Source of the DNA: Desulfobacterales bacterium
Lineage (GTDB): Bacteria; Desulfobacterota; Desulfobacteria; Desulfobacterales; C00003060
NCBI GenBank assembly: GCA_030616425.1
Contig: JAUWXJ010000020.1
Location: forward strand, 1 to 19,122
Reading direction: 5' to 3'
Length of the DNA stretch: 19,122 nucleotides
Position numbers and translations under genes: made by a program. Below, in pieces: positions 1 through 7,186 of this stretch; position 1 is the stretch's first letter, and each line of letters opens with the position of its first letter. Under the pieces are notes generated by a model. That model was not told the origin of the DNA. It made no database searches and saw nothing but the letters and a program-made list of their open reading frames with translations.

Positions 1-742
1 TTTTGAATAACTTACCGTCTGGATATCCAAGGGCAGAGACATAGTTCAGAAGGGCATCGAACCAGACATAAGTGACATACTTGTCATCAAAGGGGAGCGT
101 GATACCCCATTGGAGCCGGCTCTTTGGACGGGATATACACAAATCCTCCAAGGGTTCTCGCAAGAAAGCGAGCACTTCGTTCCGATAGCGCTCAGGTCGA
201 ATGAAATCCGGGTGTGTCTTGACATGGTCGATGAGCCAGCCCTGGTAATTGCTCATCCTGAAAAAATAATTCGATTCCGTGATAACCTCGGGGACGGTTT
301 TGTGGTCCGGGCACCTGCCATCTACCAGTTCACGTTCTGTGTAAAAACGTTCACATCCAAAGCAGTATGTGCCTTCATATTCACTGAAGTAAATATCTCC
401 AGCATCGTAGATCTTCTGCAGAACTTCCTCGACTACCTTTATATGAGCAGGGTCGGTGGTGCGTATGAAATAGTCATATTCTATATCAAGTTCAGGCCAC
501 AACGTTTTAAAAAGTTCACTGATCCGATCCACGTATGCCAGTGGGCTCAAGCCTTTCTCCTTGGCTGCTCGCACCACCTTATCACCATGTTCATCGGTTC
601 CTGTTAGAAAGTAGGTCTCCTGCCCGCACATCCGGTGGAATCGATTCAGGACATCGGCCACAACTGTGGAGTAAGCGTGACCCAAGTGAGGCGGGGCATT
701 CACGTAATAGATAGGGGTTGTAACGTAGAATGGTTCCGGCAT
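1..742 (-). CDS. metG: Methionine--tRNA ligase, N-terminal part (cut by the window edge)
   Basis: This cytoplasmic enzyme charges tRNA-Met with methionine using ATP. The reverse complement from an ATG at 742 reads without a stop to position 1 and gives 247 residues; the C-terminal part, including the KMSKS loop and anticodon domain, lies outside the window. The start reads MPEPFYVTTPIYYVNAPPHL and continues into GHAYSTV, so the class I HIGH-type motif is HLGH. A TGTDEHG motif follows. A single zinc knuckle of the form CFGC...CPDH is visible, and the segment near the edge reads YVWFDALLNYVSAL. The single knuckle points to the Thermus/Aquifex-like MetRS subtype. A GAGGA ribosome-binding site precedes the ATG. 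It is the last visible gene of the HD-holB-ricT-metG operon, 65 bp after ricT. Confidence 0.96.
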   Translation of the reverse strand, partial: MPEPFYVTTPIYYVNAPPHLGHAYSTVVADVLNRFHRMCGQETYFLTGTDEHGDKVVRAAKEKGLSPLAYVDRISELFKTLWPELDIEYDYFIRTTDPAHIKVVEEVLQKIYDAGDIYFSEYEGTYCFGCERFYTERELVDGRCPDHKTVPEVITESNYFFRMSNYQGWLIDHVKTHPDFIRPERYRNEVLAFLREPLEDLCISRPKSRLQWGITLPFDDKYVTYVWFDALLNYVSALGYPDGKLFK

Positions 743-807
743 ACAGTCTTCCTCTGTGCGCAGCCGGGGTATAAAGTTCAGCCAGCCACTACCTCTGGTT
801 TATGGAT

Positions 808-1614
808 TTACGTGTCAGTCTCCTCGATGACATCGTTTAGTCGGATGTCAAGCTCATGTTCCTCGTCAAGCTTTATGGTGATCGATTCTTTCAATACGTT
901 TTGTCTGACAACCTTTCCGGATCCCATTTTGGTCCGGACGTACTTTCCGGATTCGGGAAATTTAGATTTGAGGTCGCAGTAAGTTTGATGTTCGAATGCC
1001 AAACAGCACATAAGTCGTCCACACAGGCCTGAAATCTTGGTGGGGTTCAGCAACAGGCCCTGCTCTTTGGCCATTCGTATTGACACTGGTTGGAAGTCGT
1101 TCATAAAGGCAGAACAGCACAGTGCATTGCCGCATCTTCCGATACCTCCACAAATCTTTGCTCGATTGCGCACACCGATCTGGCGCAGTTCAATACGCAC
1201 ACGGTAGGCCTTAACCAGCTTCTTGACCAACTCACGAAAATCGACACGTTCATCAGCTGTGAAATAAAAAGTGAGCTTGCTTCCATCTAACAGGCTTTGC
1301 ACAGACACGAGATTCATTTCAAGCCCTAATTCATCTATACATTTCAGACAATATCCGTGGGCTGACTTCTCTGTCTCAAGATTTTTCCTGTGCTGGGCGA
1401 GATCCTCATCATTTGCCAAGCGATAAACCTTTTTCAAGGGAATTTTGGGAGCCGGTTCTCCAGCAGGCCTGGGAGGCGTAAGCACTGTGCCAAACTCCAG
1501 ATCCTGCTTGGTTTCTACAATCACATGACTGCCACAGGAAAGCACAAAGAGGCCGGCATCAAAATTGTAGATCTTGCTTCCTGATCTGAGGCCTATACCA
1601 ACGATTTTACCCAT
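808..1614 (-). CDS. ricT: PSP1-domain protein of the RicT/YaaT family
   Basis: This 268-residue protein belongs to the PSP1 C-terminal domain family. In Bacillus, RicT (YaaT) acts with RicA and RicF in a complex that carries iron-sulfur clusters and affects RNase Y and phosphorelay activity; its role in Desulfobacterota is not established. The conserved cysteine cluster is clear: CGGIGRCGNALCC at residues 155-167 and GLCGRLMCCLAF at 197-207, with C213 close by. The tail from about 215 is a KOW-like segment (KYVRTKMGSGKVVRQNV). It lies 50 bp after holB and 65 bp before metG, an order often seen in Firmicutes and deltaproteobacteria. The ATG has no recognisable Shine-Dalgarno sequence: the preceding bases are a short A/C-rich tandem repeat on the coding strand. 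The start is still favoured because the family begins with this VVGI-like strand. Confidence 0.93.
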   Translation of the reverse strand: MGKIVGIGLRSGSKIYNFDAGLFVLSCGSHVIVETKQDLEFGTVLTPPRPAGEPAPKIPLKKVYRLANDEDLAQHRKNLETEKSAHGYCLKCIDELGLEMNLVSVQSLLDGSKLTFYFTADERVDFRELVKKLVKAYRVRIELRQIGVRNRAKICGGIGRCGNALCCSAFMNDFQPVSIRMAKEQGLLLNPTKISGLCGRLMCCLAFEHQTYCDLKSKFPESGKYVRTKMGSGKVVRQNVLKESITIKLDEEHELDIRLNDVIEETDT

Positions 1615-1621
1615 AATAGAA

Positions 1622-1643
1622 TGTTTGTTGTGTTTGTTGTGTT
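1622..1643. repeat. Short tandem repeat (TGTTTGTTG) just upstream of ricT
   Basis: The 9-mer TGTTTGTTG occurs twice head to tail (1622-1630 and 1631-1639) and is followed by the partial unit TGTT. It fills the place where the ribosome-binding site of ricT (minus strand) would be expected. The adjacent bases AACTCAATGAACTCAA (about 1653-1668) are also internally repetitive. Confidence 0.7.
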
Positions 1644-1664
1644 AACCCAATAAACTCAATGAAC

Positions 1665-2633
1665 TCAAGAGCAAAGACGCATAATCATCACCTCTAAGGC
1701 CAGCCTAGGATTTGAGTTCCGCAAAATGGCAGCTTGTGCTGCATGCACGGCCACAACCTTTTTCAAGAGGTCATCTATTGACCGACCTTGTGAGGCATGC
1801 TCGATCTTGGTTATAAAGTCTTTGTTAATGATCCTGCCAGGTGAGACCTTACACATGAGAAGATCCCTAAACCAGGTCATGATCATATCCAGGGCATCGA
1901 CCAACCTGTCTTTATCACGGGCCAGGGTCTCGGCAAAAGCAAAAAGAGGCTGAACCGATCTTATCGAAAGAGATGCAATTTGCTCAAGGAGATGCGTACG
2001 CCAAATCGTCCACTTTTCTCCATCCACCGACATAGCCTTACCTAAGCTTCCCTTGGTCGATACAGCAAGTGTTGTTGCGGTTTGCTTGTCAAGCCCTGAC
2101 TCCAAGAGTATTTCAGCAACCTTTTCATACGGAATCGGTCTGAAGGCGATTTGCTGACACCTGGAAACGATCGTGGGCAGCAGGTCCAATGTCTGAGGCG
2201 CCGTGAGTATTATGACCGTGCCTTTGGGCGGTTCCTCCAACATCTTCAGAATAGCATTGGATGCTTCAAGGTTCATCGCCTGTGCATCATTGATGATTAT
2301 GATACGCCATTTTCCTTCAAGAGGCGCAAACCTCAATTGCCTGGAAAGAGCCCTGACCTGATTAATCTTGATAAAAGCACCATCAGGTTTCACGGTGATC
2401 ATGTCTGGGTGGGATCCGGAAATAACCTTCTGACACGAGGGACACTCTTCGCAGGCAGAGACACCCACAGGGCTTAAACAGTTGAGAGCCATGCCTAAGG
2501 CAACAGCTGTTGTTTGCTTGCCGATTCCATCAACCCCTGTAAACAACAAGGCATGGGGGATACTTCCCTTTTTAAGCATTCGGGTCAAGAGACGGATGGG
2601 GCGCTCCTGGCCAATGATAGAATCAAATCTCAT
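1665..2633 (-). CDS. holB: DNA polymerase III subunit delta prime
   Basis: This 322-residue AAA+ protein is the clamp-loader subunit that helps load the beta clamp during replication. It starts MRFDSIIGQERPIRLL. The P-loop region is GVDGIGKQT at residues 33-41, a modified Walker A as expected for the non-hydrolysing delta prime subunit. The four zinc cysteines C52, C61, C64 and C67 (CEECPSC) match the family pattern, the Walker B position is degenerate (IIIINDAQAM, 111-120), and the SRC motif is at 157-159 (TIVSRCQQ). The length matches the family. The ATG overlaps the stop of the upstream HD gene by 4 bp (ATGA), which implies translational coupling. ricT follows after 50 bp. Confidence 0.95.
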   Translation of the reverse strand: MRFDSIIGQERPIRLLTRMLKKGSIPHALLFTGVDGIGKQTTAVALGMALNCLSPVGVSACEECPSCQKVISGSHPDMITVKPDGAFIKINQVRALSRQLRFAPLEGKWRIIIINDAQAMNLEASNAILKMLEEPPKGTVIILTAPQTLDLLPTIVSRCQQIAFRPIPYEKVAEILLESGLDKQTATTLAVSTKGSLGKAMSVDGEKWTIWRTHLLEQIASLSIRSVQPLFAFAETLARDKDRLVDALDMIMTWFRDLLMCKVSPGRIINKDFITKIEHASQGRSIDDLLKKVVAVHAAQAAILRNSNPRLALEVMIMRLCS

Positions 2634-3181
2634 CTGAATTTGTCTTCAAACCACCACTCATCTGAGCCGGTGTTCAGGATTTGCTTTGCTAGGGATTGAC
2701 CAACACTGGTTCGCAGACGGTCCACCACATGCGGAAGCCAGGCCTCGGGCCCATTGTTTCCAGCATCGCGCAAAAATTTCAGTTCCAAGATTAGCGCCAG
2801 CTGGTCTGCATCATGGGCCAGCTGGGCTTCCAGCGTCTCTGCCGAATTGAACTCTTCAATAAGACCGGCCATTGCCTTACCAAAAGGAAGCTCCTTGATA
2901 AGGTCTGCGACAGCCCGGGATTCGTCTATTGAAATGTACTTCTTTTGAACATAATTCAGATCTCCAGTTCTGGCCTCTGTGAGATCATGTACGAGGCACA
3001 TGTTGAGGAGCTTCAGTGCATCGGCTTCAGGGACAATTTGTGACAGAACATAGCCGATGAAGGTAGCAATGAAACTATGTTCGGCCACTGATTCGCCACC
3101 CGATCCTAGGAAGTGAAACCCAGATCTGGGGATGTCCTTCAACATCCTGGCTTCGAAAAGCAGATTTGCCATGGCTTTCAT
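2630..3181 (-). CDS. HD-domain phosphohydrolase, 5'-deoxynucleotidase (YfbR/HDDC2)-like
   Basis: This 183-residue protein has the metal-binding pattern of the HD superfamily: H35 in SVAEHSF, H65-D66 in LVHDLTEA, and D124 in AHDADQLAL. The ESVAEHS...HDLTEARTGD arrangement resembles YfbR and HDDC2 proteins, which dephosphorylate deoxynucleoside 5'-monophosphates, so a role in nucleotide pool clean-up is likely but the substrate is inferred. It is the first gene of the minus-strand operon and overlaps holB by 4 bp, so it is co-expressed with a replisome gene. The first ATG (3181) is used here; a second in-frame ATG three codons later (3172) is equally possible, since the ribosome-binding site (AAGGA) is rather far from the first. 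Confidence 0.88.
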   Translation of the reverse strand: MKAMANLLFEARMLKDIPRSGFHFLGSGGESVAEHSFIATFIGYVLSQIVPEADALKLLNMCLVHDLTEARTGDLNYVQKKYISIDESRAVADLIKELPFGKAMAGLIEEFNSAETLEAQLAHDADQLALILELKFLRDAGNNGPEAWLPHVVDRLRTSVGQSLAKQILNTGSDEWWFEDKFR

Positions 3182-3315
3182 ATTTGCAGAGGTATCCTTA
3201 AACCAATGTGTTTACGCACCGTTAACACGTCAGCAGCCCGCTCAACTTCAAGTAGCAAAAGACCACTCGGACCACATTGTGACGACTTGGGCGGCACTCT
3301 GTCTAGTATCCAATG

Positions 3316-3342
3316 TTTATACAATCGTGGCGGCAATGGCAA
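3316..3342 (-). promoter_or_regulatory. Possible promoter of the HD-holB-ricT-metG operon
   Basis: On the minus strand a -35 box TTGCCA (3342-3337) is followed after 15 bp by a -10 box TATAAA (3321-3316). Each box matches the sigma-70 consensus at five of six bases. The 15-bp spacer is shorter than ideal, so the call is tentative. Confidence 0.35.
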
Positions 3343-3354
3343 CCGGAAAATGAC

Positions 3355-3381
3355 TTGACACCCTAATGAACGTCATATAAC
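3355..3381 (+). promoter_or_regulatory. Possible sigma-70 promoter of the tol operon
   Basis: A consensus -35 TTGACA (3355-3360) is followed by TATAAC (3376-3381) with a 15-bp spacer. Transcription would start near 3388 and leave a leader of about 175 nt before tolQ. It lies within 15 bp of the possible minus-strand promoter, so the two would be divergent. Confidence 0.45.
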
Positions 3382-3392
3382 TTCCGCATAGG

Positions 3393-3491
3393 ATTGCATA
3401 TTTTGCAATACGAGCCTTGGGCAGGAGTGCTTCCTTGGGACAGCGTCAGTGCGACGGGGAGCAAGCCGGTCAAGGCCAAAGAATTACCGGC
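3393..3491 (+). other. Hairpin-rich leader upstream of tolQ
   Basis: The 381 bp between the HD gene and tolQ contain no convincing gene. Downstream of the promoter-like boxes are several inverted repeats. ATTGCA (3393-3398) pairs with TGCAAT (3404-3409) around a 5-base loop, CGTC (3444-3447) pairs with GACG (3453-3456), and GCCGGT (3465-3470) pairs with ACCGGC (3486-3491). The stretch 3410-3515 is more G-rich than its surroundings. I could not match it to a riboswitch class I know. It could be a regulatory leader, an operator or simply spacer. Confidence 0.4.
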
Positions 3492-3562
3492 GGGGAGCCC
3501 GGGACCAAAGCCTTCATCTTTATCATAGAAAAACAAGATCTTGGATCACCGTAGGGGGTACC

Positions 3563-4276
3563 ATGTCAGTCGCAACCAGCAATGACATTGTTCAGATGAT
3601 TCTCCAGGCAGGTCCCATGGTTCGTTTTGTCCTGTTGCTTTTGTTGTTCTTCTCAATAGCTTCCTGGGCGATTATCTTTGCGAAACATCGCTATATTAGG
3701 AAGGCACGTAAAGAATCAGCTGATTTCCTTGGTCTGTTTTGGAATAGCCATGGTCTTTCTGAGGCCTTTGCGGCTTCAAAGCGTTTCCAGCACAGCCCTA
3801 TTGCCAGGGTTTTTCGTGTGGCTTATGTTGAGCTTACAAAGATAAGCAAATCACAATCATCCTCCGGGGGTGATGACGTGACAGACGAAGCGTCACTGAG
3901 CCAAGAAATGATTGCGGTTGACAATGTCAAGCGGGCGCTTCGGCGAGCTGTGAACATGGAACTGACCGGACTGGTTAAAGCCCTTCCTTTTTTAGCAACG
4001 ACTGGAAATACAACGCCTTTCATTGGTCTATTTGGTACTGTGTGGGGGATCATGAACGCCTTTCGCGGAATTGGTGTGATGGGTTCTGCCAGTTTGGCCG
4101 TGGTGGCCCCGGGCATTTCAGAGGCGCTCATCGCTACAGCTGCAGGATTGGCTGCTGCAATACCGGCTGTTGTGGCTTACAATTATTTTACAAATAAGGT
4201 TAATGTTCTTGAATCAGAGATGCACAATTTCTCCGCCGATTTCTTAAACCTCGTAGAAAGAGACCTAATAAGATGA
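3563..4276 (+). CDS. tolQ: Tol-Pal system proton channel protein TolQ
   Basis: This 237-residue inner-membrane protein of the MotA/TolQ/ExbB family forms the proton-conducting stator with TolR. Three membrane segments are visible: about 19-40 (MVRFVLLLLLFFSIASW), 141-164 (LPFLATTGNTTPFIGLFGTV) and 183-208 (PGISEALIATAAGLAAAIPA). Polar threonines in the second (T146/T147) and third (T192) segments match the ion-path residues of the family. The reading frame stays open upstream to 3449, but those 38 codons are basic and unlike the family; the ATG at 3563 has TAGGGGGT before it and gives the usual length. tolR follows after 16 bp. The ybgC thioesterase gene often found upstream of tolQ in gammaproteobacteria is absent. 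Confidence 0.95.
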   Translation: MSVATSNDIVQMILQAGPMVRFVLLLLLFFSIASWAIIFAKHRYIRKARKESADFLGLFWNSHGLSEAFAASKRFQHSPIARVFRVAYVELTKISKSQSSSGGDDVTDEASLSQEMIAVDNVKRALRRAVNMELTGLVKALPFLATTGNTTPFIGLFGTVWGIMNAFRGIGVMGSASLAVVAPGISEALIATAAGLAAAIPAVVAYNYFTNKVNVLESEMHNFSADFLNLVERDLIR

Positions 4277-4292
4277 AAGGGGAAGTGGAAGC

Positions 4293-4715
4293 ATGCCGAT
4301 GGAACGAGGCAATAGCTCTTTCATGTCTGATATCAATGTAACGCCCCTGGTAGATGTAATGTTGGTCCTGCTTATCATTTTTATGGTTACAGCACCTATG
4401 ATGATGCAAGGGGTAAGTGTATCACTGCCTAAGACCACATCCAGACCACTTGCGGCTGGAAAGGAGCATCTAATCATTACCATTGACCGCAGCCAGCAGA
4501 TCTACATCAATGATTATAAGGTAGCGCTGGAGGCCTTACAGGCTAAACTGAAAAAGATCTATGAAGGCCATCCCGATCAGAAGGTTTACCTTCGTGCTGA
4601 CAAGAGCGTGCCGTATGGGACAGTTGTCCGTGTTGTGTCAGAGGTGAAGAATTCTGGTGTGAAAAGGTTGGGGATGGTCACTGAGCCCCTGAAAAAGTTT
4701 GGTAAGAGGCGATAG
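4293..4715 (+). CDS. tolR: Tol-Pal system protein TolR (ExbD/TolR family)
   Basis: This 140-residue protein is the partner of TolQ in the proton-driven motor. It has a short cytoplasmic N-terminus, one membrane segment at about 19-39 (PLVDVMLVLLIIFMVTAP), and a periplasmic domain. The essential membrane aspartate is D21 in the NVTPLVDVM motif, which carries the proton. The periplasmic part (VYLRADKSVPYGTVVRVVSE) is typical of ExbD/TolR. A GGGGAAG ribosome-binding site precedes the ATG. It is 16 bp after tolQ and 17 bp before tolA, so the three are co-transcribed. Confidence 0.95.
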   Translation: MPMERGNSSFMSDINVTPLVDVMLVLLIIFMVTAPMMMQGVSVSLPKTTSRPLAAGKEHLIITIDRSQQIYINDYKVALEALQAKLKKIYEGHPDQKVYLRADKSVPYGTVVRVVSEVKNSGVKRLGMVTEPLKKFGKRR

Positions 4716-4732
4716 CAGAAAGAACCGAACTT

Positions 4733-5551
4733 ATGCCTGCCCATACAGACGTTTTGGACCAGGGCCGTGATAGATTCCGAATCTGGGCCGGGATGACGGG
4801 CCTCTCTTTATTATGCCATATCCTCTTTTTCTCCGGTGTTCTCTTCCTGCCGGAGCTACAATCTGCCAGATCGTATATACACTCTGCGGTTGAGGTTGAC
4901 CTGGTAAGTCTCCCCCCGGCTGCGGTGAAAGGAGTACCTGCAAAGCCGGCAAAAGGGCCGGAAGCGGCAAAACAACCACAGGCTTTGGGGACAAAGGTTG
5001 CGGACCCCCCCCAAAAACCAGTATCCGTGCTGCCAATACCGTTACAAGTTAAAAAATTTCTCAAGAAAAAGACGTACAATGCATCGAAGGCTATCAAGAG
5101 TGCGATTGCAAGAATTGAGAAGGAAGCTTCCAAATCAAGGCCCCGCTCTGTTCAACAGGCCATTGATAAATTAAAGGACGAAGTTGAAGCTGGAGATGTT
5201 GTTATGAGGACCGGCACCGGAACAGGCGGGGTGGGCAAAAAAACAGTTGAGCTTCTAGATATTTACAACGCTGAAATCTGGCACCGTATTCAGAAAAACT
5301 GGGCCTTTTCCAAGGAGATGGCACGGGGCCGCACCGATTTAGAAGCCATCATCATAGTTAAGGTTATGAAGAAGGGTGACCTGCGAGACGTTTGGTTTGA
5401 AAAGAGGTCGGGCAACGCCTATTTTGATGATTCGGTATCGAAGGCCATAAGAAAATCGGATCCATTACCTCCATTGCCTGAAGGATATCTTAACCCCTTT
5501 TACGAGGTTGGGATTAGATTCAACCTCTCTGAGCTGCAAAGAAGATTCTGA
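4733..5551 (+). CDS. tolA: TolA/TonB-like energy-transducing protein
   Basis: This 272-residue protein links the TolQR motor to the outer membrane. A cytoplasmic N-terminus is followed by one membrane anchor at about 17-40 (RIWAGMTGLSLLCHILFFSG). A proline/alanine/lysine-rich segment lies at 60-106, a helical lysine-rich spacer at 107-155, and a TonB/TolA-type C-terminal domain at about 172-268 (EIWHRIQKNWAFSKEM, FDDSVSKAIRKSDPLPPLPE). The sequence fits either TolA or a TonB-family protein; the position between tolR and tolB decides for TolA. The helical spacer is much shorter than in E. coli TolA. A run of eight C then five A (5005-5017) encodes part of the Pro-rich region and could slip. 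Confidence 0.9.
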   Translation: MPAHTDVLDQGRDRFRIWAGMTGLSLLCHILFFSGVLFLPELQSARSYIHSAVEVDLVSLPPAAVKGVPAKPAKGPEAAKQPQALGTKVADPPQKPVSVLPIPLQVKKFLKKKTYNASKAIKSAIARIEKEASKSRPRSVQQAIDKLKDEVEAGDVVMRTGTGTGGVGKKTVELLDIYNAEIWHRIQKNWAFSKEMARGRTDLEAIIIVKVMKKGDLRDVWFEKRSGNAYFDDSVSKAIRKSDPLPPLPEGYLNPFYEVGIRFNLSELQRRF

Positions 5552-5567
5552 ACCAATCCCCTCCTTT

Positions 5568-6914
5568 ATGATTTCAATAGGTTGTAAGAATTTGAGCCGA
5601 TCACATCTGAGCATAATTTTTGTTCTTTTTGTTACACTGGTGGTGTATGCAAACAGACCTTGCCAGGCACGTGTCTATATCGATATCAATGCCCCGTATC
5701 TTAGGAAAATTCCAACCGCAGTCCCAATCTTCAAAGAGATGGCCGCAGAGCAAGGCGACGCTCAGCTATCCCAGATGTTTTCTAATTTCCTGACGGAGAC
5801 AATAGCCTTTACGGGTTTCTTTAAGATAGTTGACCGTGAAAGCTTTCTCGAGGATCCCAAAGAAGCGGGTCTGACGGGGCGCACGATCAATTTCAAAAAC
5901 TGGACGGACGTGGGTGCGGAACTCCTTATCAAGGGCGGGTTTAAGCATGAGGGGGATGTGCTTAAGGTCGAACTTCGGCTCTTTGACACCTTTGGTGGTC
6001 GTTTGATCGTCGGCAGGCGCTATACAGGACGACTCAAGGACCATAGGCGCATAATACATCGCTTCTGCAGTGAGGTTATCCTTCGTCTGACGGGTCACCC
6101 CGGCATTTTCAACACTCGGATTGCATTTGTGTCAACCACGACAGGGCCCAAGGAGATCTATATAGCAGATTTTGACGGACACAACCCGAGACAGTTTACC
6201 AACACCGGAACGATTACCCTGTTTCCCGCTTGGTCCTCGGATGGCAGGTGGTTGGCGTACACGGATTACAAGCATAAAAGATCAGGGCTCTATATCAGGC
6301 ACATCAAGGAGAAACGTGGCACGGCGGTAAAATTGGAAGGTTCATGCATCACACCAGCATGGATTCCAGGAAAATTTGCTCTGGCGGCCTCCCTTTCTTA
6401 CCAAGGTAACCCTATGATCTATCTGTTGAGCGGAAACGGAAAGATCATGAGAAAGCTGACACGCCATTGGGGCATTGATGTCGCTCCTGCGTGGTCGCCC
6501 GATGGCAAAGAGTTTGCATTTGTTTCTGACCGGTCAGGATCTCCCCAAATCTTCATCAAGAACGTTGAAGAAGGGATTGTTCGCAGGCTGACTTACAAGG
6601 GAAATTACAACACCTCGCCTCAGTGGTCACCCCGGGGCAACCACATAGCCTATGTGGGATTGAAGAACGGTCACTTTGATATTTACCTGATTGGAGTAGA
6701 CGGAAGTGGCCCGATTCAGCTGACACGAGATGCTGGAAACAATGAGTCGCCAACCTGGTCTCCAGACGGGACTCTCATTGCGTTCAGTTCCACCAGGGAG
6801 GGACCATCCAGGATCTATGTGATGAATGCTAACGGGACTGACCAGCGTCGTCTGCTGCTCCTTGAAGGTGAGCAGACAAACCCGAGCTGGTCTCCACGGC
6901 TTGCTGGAAATTGA
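5568..6914 (+). CDS. tolB: Tol-Pal system periplasmic beta-propeller protein TolB
   Basis: This 448-residue periplasmic protein binds Pal and is displaced by TolA. The N-terminus has a signal peptide (basic start, hydrophobic LSIIFVLFVTLVVYA at 14-28, cleavage near 30-34). The TolB amino-terminal domain follows at about 36-175 and a WD40-like propeller at about 183-446. Repeated blade motifs include FPAWSSDGRWLAYTD, APAWSPDGKEFAFVSD, SPQWSPRGNHIAYVG and SPTWSPDGTLIAFSS. One blade is degenerate (TPAWIPGKFALAAS). The frame is open upstream to a TTG at 5508 inside tolA, but the ATG at 5568 puts the signal peptide at the N-terminus and is 16 bp after tolA. It has no clear Shine-Dalgarno sequence, so coupling to tolA translation is likely. 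Confidence 0.95.
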   Translation: MISIGCKNLSRSHLSIIFVLFVTLVVYANRPCQARVYIDINAPYLRKIPTAVPIFKEMAAEQGDAQLSQMFSNFLTETIAFTGFFKIVDRESFLEDPKEAGLTGRTINFKNWTDVGAELLIKGGFKHEGDVLKVELRLFDTFGGRLIVGRRYTGRLKDHRRIIHRFCSEVILRLTGHPGIFNTRIAFVSTTTGPKEIYIADFDGHNPRQFTNTGTITLFPAWSSDGRWLAYTDYKHKRSGLYIRHIKEKRGTAVKLEGSCITPAWIPGKFALAASLSYQGNPMIYLLSGNGKIMRKLTRHWGIDVAPAWSPDGKEFAFVSDRSGSPQIFIKNVEEGIVRRLTYKGNYNTSPQWSPRGNHIAYVGLKNGHFDIYLIGVDGSGPIQLTRDAGNNESPTWSPDGTLIAFSSTREGPSRIYVMNANGTDQRRLLLLEGEQTNPSWSPRLAGN

Positions 6915-6927
6915 AGTCCCTGAGTTG

Positions 6928-7000
6928 ATGCTGGATACTTGATACTGGATGCTGGATTGAAGAGGGATCATCCAGTATCAAGAATCGAGCAACCAGCATC
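6928..7000. repeat. Long imperfect inverted repeat between tolB and pal
   Basis: CTTGATACTGGATG (6938-6951) is perfectly complementary to CATCCAGTATCAAG (6969-6982). The arms extend imperfectly outwards to GATGCTGG (6928-6935) and CCAGCATC (6993-7000). Related direct copies of GATGCTGGAT and GATACTGGAT occur within the left arm. It may attenuate or stabilise mRNA between tolB and pal, or be a dispersed repeat. There is no T-run after it, so a simple intrinsic terminator is not supported. Confidence 0.75.
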
Positions 7001-7074
7001 TGAACGTGCCCACAAGATAATAATTCGCTGTGATCAGCCCGAAGTACCCCTAAGAGATTCTGAAATTTGAGCAC

Positions 7075-7104
7075 TTGACTTTTTTTTAAGTTTCAAATAA
7101 TTAT
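7075..7104 (+). promoter_or_regulatory. Possible promoter for pal
   Basis: TTGACT (7075-7080) is followed after 18 bp by AATTAT (7099-7104) in an A/T-rich stretch. It lies about 80 bp before the pal start and beyond the tolB-pal inverted repeat, so pal could be transcribed independently. The -10 box is weak. Confidence 0.3.
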
Positions 7105-7186
7105 AGGTAAAAGTTCAGCTTATCGGCTATAGTACATTAAGAAATATTTCTGGGTGTTAAACTTTTGCTTCAGAGGAGGTAGGATC

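Noticed and set aside
3410..3515. Known riboswitch or SRP RNA in the tolQ leader
   Set aside because: I compared it from memory with c-di-GMP, glycine, SAH, molybdenum-cofactor and 4.5S RNA consensus patterns; none fitted.
3449..3562. N-terminal extension of tolQ from an upstream in-frame start
   Set aside because: The 38 extra residues are strongly basic, unlike TolQ proteins, and overlap the hairpin region. The ATG at 3563 has a good ribosome-binding site and gives the normal length.
5508..5567. TTG start for tolB inside the tolA coding region
   Set aside because: It would bury the signal peptide behind a 20-residue polar extension; the ATG at 5568 fits secretion.
7141..7170. Sigma-54 promoter before pal
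   Set aside because: GG and GC elements exist, but their spacing is 12-13 bases rather than the required 10.
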